Shown one piece after another: positions 13,946-16,703 of a DNA stretch of 16,703 bases. The stretch comes from an uncultured Clostridia bacterium (GTDB lineage Bacteria; Bacillota; Clostridia; Oscillospirales; Oscillospiraceae): the NCBI GenBank assembly GCA_937915065.1, contig CALDMR010000046.1, forward strand, positions 1-16,703. The letters are read 5' to 3'. The notes beneath the pieces are model-generated. The model was not told where the DNA came from. It did no database searches and worked only from the letters and a program-made list of their open reading frames with translations. Both the position numbers and the translations under genes were made by a program. Every line of letters starts with the position of its first letter. Position 1 is the first letter of the stretch.

Positions 13946-13990
13946 TGGCACCCCCGGCTGGGTTCGAACCAGTGGCCTGTCGCTTAGGAG
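13946..13990 (-). pseudogene. 3' half of tRNA-Arg (anticodon CCU), probable attachment site scar
   Basis: On the minus strand the sequence reads as a tRNA from the anticodon loop CTCCTAA (13984-13990) through the anticodon stem 3' strand GCGAC, a 5-base variable loop, T arm CTGG-TTCGAAC-CCAG, acceptor strand CGGGGGT, discriminator G and CCA (13946-13948). The bases upstream do not pair with GCGAC and show no D arm or 5' acceptor, so the 5' half is absent. The outermost T-stem pair is A-C, consistent with a non-functional copy. Many tyrosine-recombinase elements integrate at this position and leave such a fragment at one end while rebuilding the whole tRNA at the other. The intact copy should lie to the right of the window. 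Confidence 0.75.
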
Positions 13991-14044
13991 TTTGGCGTTT
14001 CTTTTGGTACGATATACCCATCATAACTTCCCATTATTTTTGAT

Positions 14045-14209
14045 TCGTTATGGCATCGTGTGGTTACTGGTCAATCTGCACAAAAATCCGTAAAATGCTG
14101 CCTCGTTATGGCCTGTTCAGAATGTCAAATTAGCAAATTCTTAGCACGGATGATGGCAGAAAGCCTCTTTGCCACAAGGAAAATCAGATAGGCATAGTCA
14201 AAATGCCTA
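14045..14209. repeat. Short repeats in the att-excisionase interval
   Basis: TCGTTATGGC occurs as a direct repeat at 14045-14054 and 14103-14112, 58 bp apart. An inverted repeat TAGGCAT/ATGCCTA (14189-14195 and 14203-14209) lies 20 bp before the excisionase-like gene. Such sites could bind integrase arm domains or the excisionase itself, but they are short and could be chance. No convincing promoter is seen; TTGCCA near 14170 with CATAGT is weak. Confidence 0.35.
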
Positions 14210-14230
14210 CGAAAAATGGGAGGCAAAACT

Positions 14231-14437
14231 ATGAGTACATCGCAGGAAAAGAAGCTGCCGAGCAACAGAACCTACACCGTGGATGATATTGCCGCAATCC
14301 TTGGTATTGCAAAATCCACCGCATACCGCTTGGTGAATTCTGGAGAGTTCAAAACAATTCGCATCGGTTATGCGATCCGTATTTCCAGGAAGTCATTTGA
14401 GGACTGGTTGAAGATGGAGGAAGCCGAAGATCTATAA
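14231..14437 (+). CDS. Excisionase-like small HTH DNA-binding protein
   Basis: A 68-residue protein that is almost entirely a MerR/excisionase-type winged helix (HTH_17-like): YTVDDIAAILGIAKSTAYRL (about 15-34), then NSGEFKTIRIGYAIRISRKSFEDWL with the wing and closing helix. Proteins of this form assist recombination directionality or regulate genes in mobile elements of Firmicutes. The ATG at 14231 follows GGGAGG by 7 bases; the in-frame ATG at 14216 overlaps that ribosome site. Its position next to the tRNA scar favours an excisionase (recombination directionality factor). No integrase gene adjoins it here, so a plain regulator is possible. Confidence 0.8.
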   Translation: MSTSQEKKLPSNRTYTVDDIAAILGIAKSTAYRLVNSGEFKTIRIGYAIRISRKSFEDWLKMEEAEDL

Positions 14438-14444
14438 TAATTCA

Positions 14445-14476
14445 TGGAGGCGCCATAGAAATCTATGGCGCCTCCA
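14445..14476. terminator. Perfect inverted repeat between convergent genes
   Basis: A 14-bp perfect stem (14445-14458 with 14463-14476, core GAGGCGCCATAG) and a 4-base loop, lying between the excisionase-like gene and the convergent minus-strand gene. T-runs on both sides are poor, so it may be a weak terminator or an RNA-stabilising hairpin. Its stem shares GCGCCATAG with the terminator at 16476-16506. Confidence 0.6.
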
Positions 14477-14514
14477 CTTATCTATTGGATAAGCTGTTCT
14501 ACAATTTCTATATT

Positions 14515-15336
14515 TCATCTATGTTGAAAAACATCAGCTAAGATAGAAAGTGATCTATGATCATAATTCAACACTGACTTTGCAAACATCTCACGGTCAT
14601 GTGCTAATTGAGTAAGCAACCCACTAGTTGCCATATCCGAGATTGTTTCTTGCATGCGTTTTATTGGAATAGCAACTACTGCGTATTCTTCTTGAAAACA
14701 TTTTATGTAACTATCATCTTCAAGTCTTTTTAATTCATCAACTAATGTCCCATCATCTACGCATGTCGAAAAGAAATCCCAAATATCTAAACAACCTGGT
14801 TCCAGAAAGGAGACACTTCTATAATTCACAATCTCACGTGCATTCATCATCCATTGATAAGCATCAAGATCATCGATTTTATTAGATAGCAGTCTGTCTG
14901 ACATTGAGAAAATGTCCTTGTAATGACTTATTGTTCCTTCATGTGTAGTACTATATTTTTTGTTATTCGTGCTAAACGGTTTTTCGCCTACACAATTTTT
15001 CAACCGATACATATTTCCGCAACGTAAGAGTGCAAATCCGTTTGCAGCCAAAGATGCTCTTATCAGATAAAAAATCGAATAATATAATTTTACAGTAGCC
15101 CAAGAAAAACGCTTGTGAAAAATAGAGTCAATTCCTTCGGAAAAACTAAGTATGCCACTATAGAAAAAATCAACGGCATCATACATTAAATCTGAATGAA
15201 GTTGTGTGACTTCTGCTGAAGATAAACAATGAGATTTGAAATCAGCCTTTTTAGTCAACAATTCTTCTGTAGAAGCTAAACCGATAAACCTTTCAAAGCT
15301 AACTTGTGTACGATTTCTATCAAAACTTATACTCAT
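14515..15336 (-). CDS. Unrecognised helical protein, partner of the DGQHR protein
   Basis: I do not recognise the family. The product is 273 residues (278 from the alternative ATG at 15351), soluble, with no signal peptide, and mostly helical by composition. Two conserved-looking blocks are SWATVKLYYSIFYLIRASLA (about 78-97), an amphipathic helix of the kind seen in HEPN-like bundles, and WMMNAREIVNYRSVSF (about 160-175). No Rx4-6H pair typical of HEPN nucleases is obvious, so that comparison is only suggestive. The start overlaps the end of the DGQHR gene by 17 bp (or 32 bp), indicating an operon and coupled translation; AAGGA lies 14 bases before ATG 15336. The gene is visibly AT-rich, unlike the chromosome to the left, which supports acquisition with the element. 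Confidence 0.75.
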   Translation of the reverse strand: MSISFDRNRTQVSFERFIGLASTEELLTKKADFKSHCLSSAEVTQLHSDLMYDAVDFFYSGILSFSEGIDSIFHKRFSWATVKLYYSIFYLIRASLAANGFALLRCGNMYRLKNCVGEKPFSTNNKKYSTTHEGTISHYKDIFSMSDRLLSNKIDDLDAYQWMMNAREIVNYRSVSFLEPGCLDIWDFFSTCVDDGTLVDELKRLEDDSYIKCFQEEYAVVAIPIKRMQETISDMATSGLLTQLAHDREMFAKSVLNYDHRSLSILADVFQHR

Positions 15337-16360
15337 TTTGCATGGGCACATCCTTCAGCAAGGCAGATTTAAGATACTGGTATACTATATTTCGCTGCTC
15401 TTTACCTTGTTTATTTTTTAAATCTTCTTTGTAAAGCAAACCTGCTGCATCTAAAGGAATAAGTTCTCTAATAGTTTTTTCTTCAAAAGATCTTCTCTCC
15501 GCACATTTAGGGATAAGATCTTTGCACAAAAATTCAATCGCTCCATAGCAACCGGAATTTCCCATGAACGGATTAGCCGATTTAAGCCATAAGCCTTCTT
15601 TGTCGTAATACGATTTAATTACATTAAAATAGTTGCTGATTATTCTATACTGCAACTCATAGTCATCAATATGATACTCAGAGAATACCCCATCATCTAC
15701 TGTATATTGTTTCAGAACATTTACTACAGTAGATAAATCAACTTTTCCTACGCCTTGAGCAGAGCCAGGCAATTTGATACACTGATAGTAAGGCGACTCA
15801 GGATCTTCGTGCAATTTTGTGGCAATATCTTTAGCTCGAACGATATAATAGTCTTTGCTACGAACTTCACCAAATAAATCGTAGACAAGACTATTCGGAA
15901 CAGGCTTTTGCTCCGTGTTAATGTTCAAAAAGATTCTAGCTGCATCAGCGGTTTTTAAATTTTGCACCAAAACAATAATTACTGATTGCTCGCCAATCTC
16001 AGGCTTTTCATCAATAGCTTGTTTTAGTCCTTCTAAACGATGTTGTCCATCTATGACTTGAGCTCCAGCAGGAACCTGAGGTATATATATTCCATTATCC
16101 TTGAATTTGACAGGATAGTTTTTGTCTACCCAATTCAAGATAAAACTGTTAAAGAACATATTGCCCTCAAGTACAAAGTTTTTAATAGAACTAATTCTGC
16201 GCTTATTCAACACACGTTGGACTGCGCCTTCAACATTATCTCGCCCTCTCACCGCGACATAATAGATTGGTAAAACATCTTTTATTTTCATCGGGAAAAT
16301 ATAAGCATCAATTTCACCTAGTTTGACAGAAACAAATTCTTTTATATTGGTGTATTTCAT
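15320..16360 (-). CDS. DGQHR-domain protein (DndB-like family)
   Basis: A 346-residue protein with the signature VIDGQHRLEGL (DGQHR at 104-108) and FLNINTEQKPV (about 143-153), the hallmark of the DGQHR/DndB superfamily. Described members include DndB, which represses and modulates DNA phosphorothioation operons, and related proteins of other DNA-modification islands; the fold is related to ParB nucleases. Length matches DndB. Here no dndA, dndC, dndD or dndE gene is seen; the only partner is the downstream helical protein, whose start it overlaps. GGGAGG lies 9 bases before ATG and a near-ideal promoter is upstream. Base composition is AT-rich. A role as nucleic-acid-binding regulator or nuclease in a defence cargo module is inference. 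Confidence 0.88.
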   Translation of the reverse strand: MKYTNIKEFVSVKLGEIDAYIFPMKIKDVLPIYYVAVRGRDNVEGAVQRVLNKRRISSIKNFVLEGNMFFNSFILNWVDKNYPVKFKDNGIYIPQVPAGAQVIDGQHRLEGLKQAIDEKPEIGEQSVIIVLVQNLKTADAARIFLNINTEQKPVPNSLVYDLFGEVRSKDYYIVRAKDIATKLHEDPESPYYQCIKLPGSAQGVGKVDLSTVVNVLKQYTVDDGVFSEYHIDDYELQYRIISNYFNVIKSYYDKEGLWLKSANPFMGNSGCYGAIEFLCKDLIPKCAERRSFEEKTIRELIPLDAAGLLYKEDLKNKQGKEQRNIVYQYLKSALLKDVPMQNEYKF

Positions 16361-16413
16361 ATCATAAATCCTCCCGCTTTGGATGATACATGTTTTTATT
16401 GTCTCCTAGTTTA

Positions 16414-16442
16414 ATTATACCATTGCTTACCAGCTGCAGCAA
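16414..16442 (-). promoter_or_regulatory. Promoter of the DGQHR operon
   Basis: Minus-strand TTGCTG (16437-16442) and TATAAT (16414-16419) are spaced 17 bp, with TGG extending the -10. This predicts a strong promoter with a leader of about 45 bases. No operator symmetry overlaps it. Confidence 0.65.
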
Positions 16443-16475
16443 TGAGAGATTGGCTTTGTTTCCATAATTTTTGTG

Positions 16476-16506
16476 CGCCATAGGTACATCCCCTATGGCG
16501 TTTTTT
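16476..16506 (+). terminator. Intrinsic terminator on the plus strand with no visible upstream gene
   Basis: A 9-bp perfect stem CGCCATAGG/CCTATGGCG (16476-16484 with 16492-16500), 7-base loop and six T (16501-16506). It is correctly built for plus-strand transcripts, but the only upstream gene is on the minus strand. It may end a small antisense or untranslated RNA, or protect the downstream gene from read-through. Confidence 0.7.
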
Positions 16507-16686
16507 GTCCAGTAACACACAGAACACAAGTGATTTAAAAGAAGTCAAAAATCCCATGCATTTCTTCCACAATCAGTCGAAAGGCCGCCGCCCATAGGTT
16601 TTCCCCTCCGGGGCATCTGGGCAGCATAGAGGTTGCCTTTCCCCAAAAACGAACACTTTTCCAAACCGCTGAAAGGAGGTGATACC

Positions 16687-16703
16687 ATGGCGGTATTTCG
16701 CAT
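16687..16703 (+). CDS. Start of a plus-strand gene, cut by window edge
   Basis: Only ATG and codons for MAVFR are visible. The ribosome site AAAGGAGGTGA 3-6 bases upstream is close to ideal, so the gene is likely real. Proteins opening with MAVFR are common among replication-initiator-like HTH proteins of clostridial conjugative elements, but five residues cannot prove this. Confidence 0.5.

Larger units (their letters stand above)
16361..16686. other. Divergent intergenic region of the element
   Basis: 326 bp without a gene. It holds the minus-strand promoter of the DGQHR operon, a plus-strand terminator-like hairpin at 16476-16506, and the ribosome site AAAGGAGG of the gene starting at 16687. 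Between 16507 and 16670 I see only a short CCCC/GGGG inverted repeat and no confident plus-strand promoter. Confidence 0.6.
13946..16703. mobile_element. Left end of an integrated genetic element (continues beyond window)
   Basis: The boundary is inferred from the truncated tRNA at 13946-13990. Inside it are an excisionase-like HTH gene 240 bp from the scar, an AT-rich two-gene operon that contrasts with the GC-rich chromosome to the left, and the start of a plus-strand gene at the right edge. No integrase, relaxase or phage structural gene is visible in this part, so the class of element (ICE, IME, prophage or island) cannot be decided. Confidence 0.65.

Noticed and set aside
13453..14043. 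Plus-strand open frame of 196 codons over tRNA-Leu
   Set aside because: It reads through the tRNA, two terminators and the tRNA fragment and has no ribosome site.

Overview
The window looks like the chromosome of a strictly anaerobic, fairly GC-rich Firmicute of the class Clostridia (Oscillospirales-like). The evidence is a rubrerythrin-type peroxidase, a PerR repressor, a desulfoferrodoxin-like fusion, an IscR-IscS-IscU iron-sulfur set, strong AGGAGG ribosome sites and textbook sigma-A promoters. This assignment is inference; no rRNA gene is present.

Positions 1-13630 are ordinary chromosome. On the minus strand from the left edge come a rubrerythrin (cut by the edge), perR, an EF-G-like GTPase of the EF-G2 type, and a two-gene unit in which rlmB is followed by a long membrane protein resembling a catalytically degenerate P-type ATPase. 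rlmB and ftsH diverge from a shared promoter region near 6600-6836. After ftsH comes an XRE-type HTH fused to a desulfoferrodoxin-like region; its C-terminus appears frameshifted and it converges on the iron-sulfur genes. iscS and iscU overlap and are expressed from a promoter covered by a 35-bp perfect palindrome. The same core motif lies at the start site of iscR, which suggests feedback control by IscR. A membrane-anchored XRE regulator and tRNA-Leu(UAG) complete the chromosomal part. Most units end in clear intrinsic terminators.

Near 13946-13990 the minus strand carries only the 3' half of a tRNA, probably Arg(CCU), starting at its anticodon loop and followed by its own terminator. This is the classic scar of a tRNA-targeting integrase. 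To its right the sequence changes: a small excisionase-like HTH gene sits next to the scar, followed by a visibly AT-rich two-gene minus-strand operon (DGQHR-domain protein plus an unrecognised helical protein). At the right edge is the first codons of a plus-strand gene with a perfect ribosome site. I read 13946-16703 as the left end of an integrated element, with the DGQHR pair as cargo and the best candidate here for an undescribed system, possibly defence or DNA-modification related.

A second theme is oxidative stress and iron: PerR, rubrerythrin, the HTH-desulfoferrodoxin fusion and the IscR regulon all lie within 12 kb.
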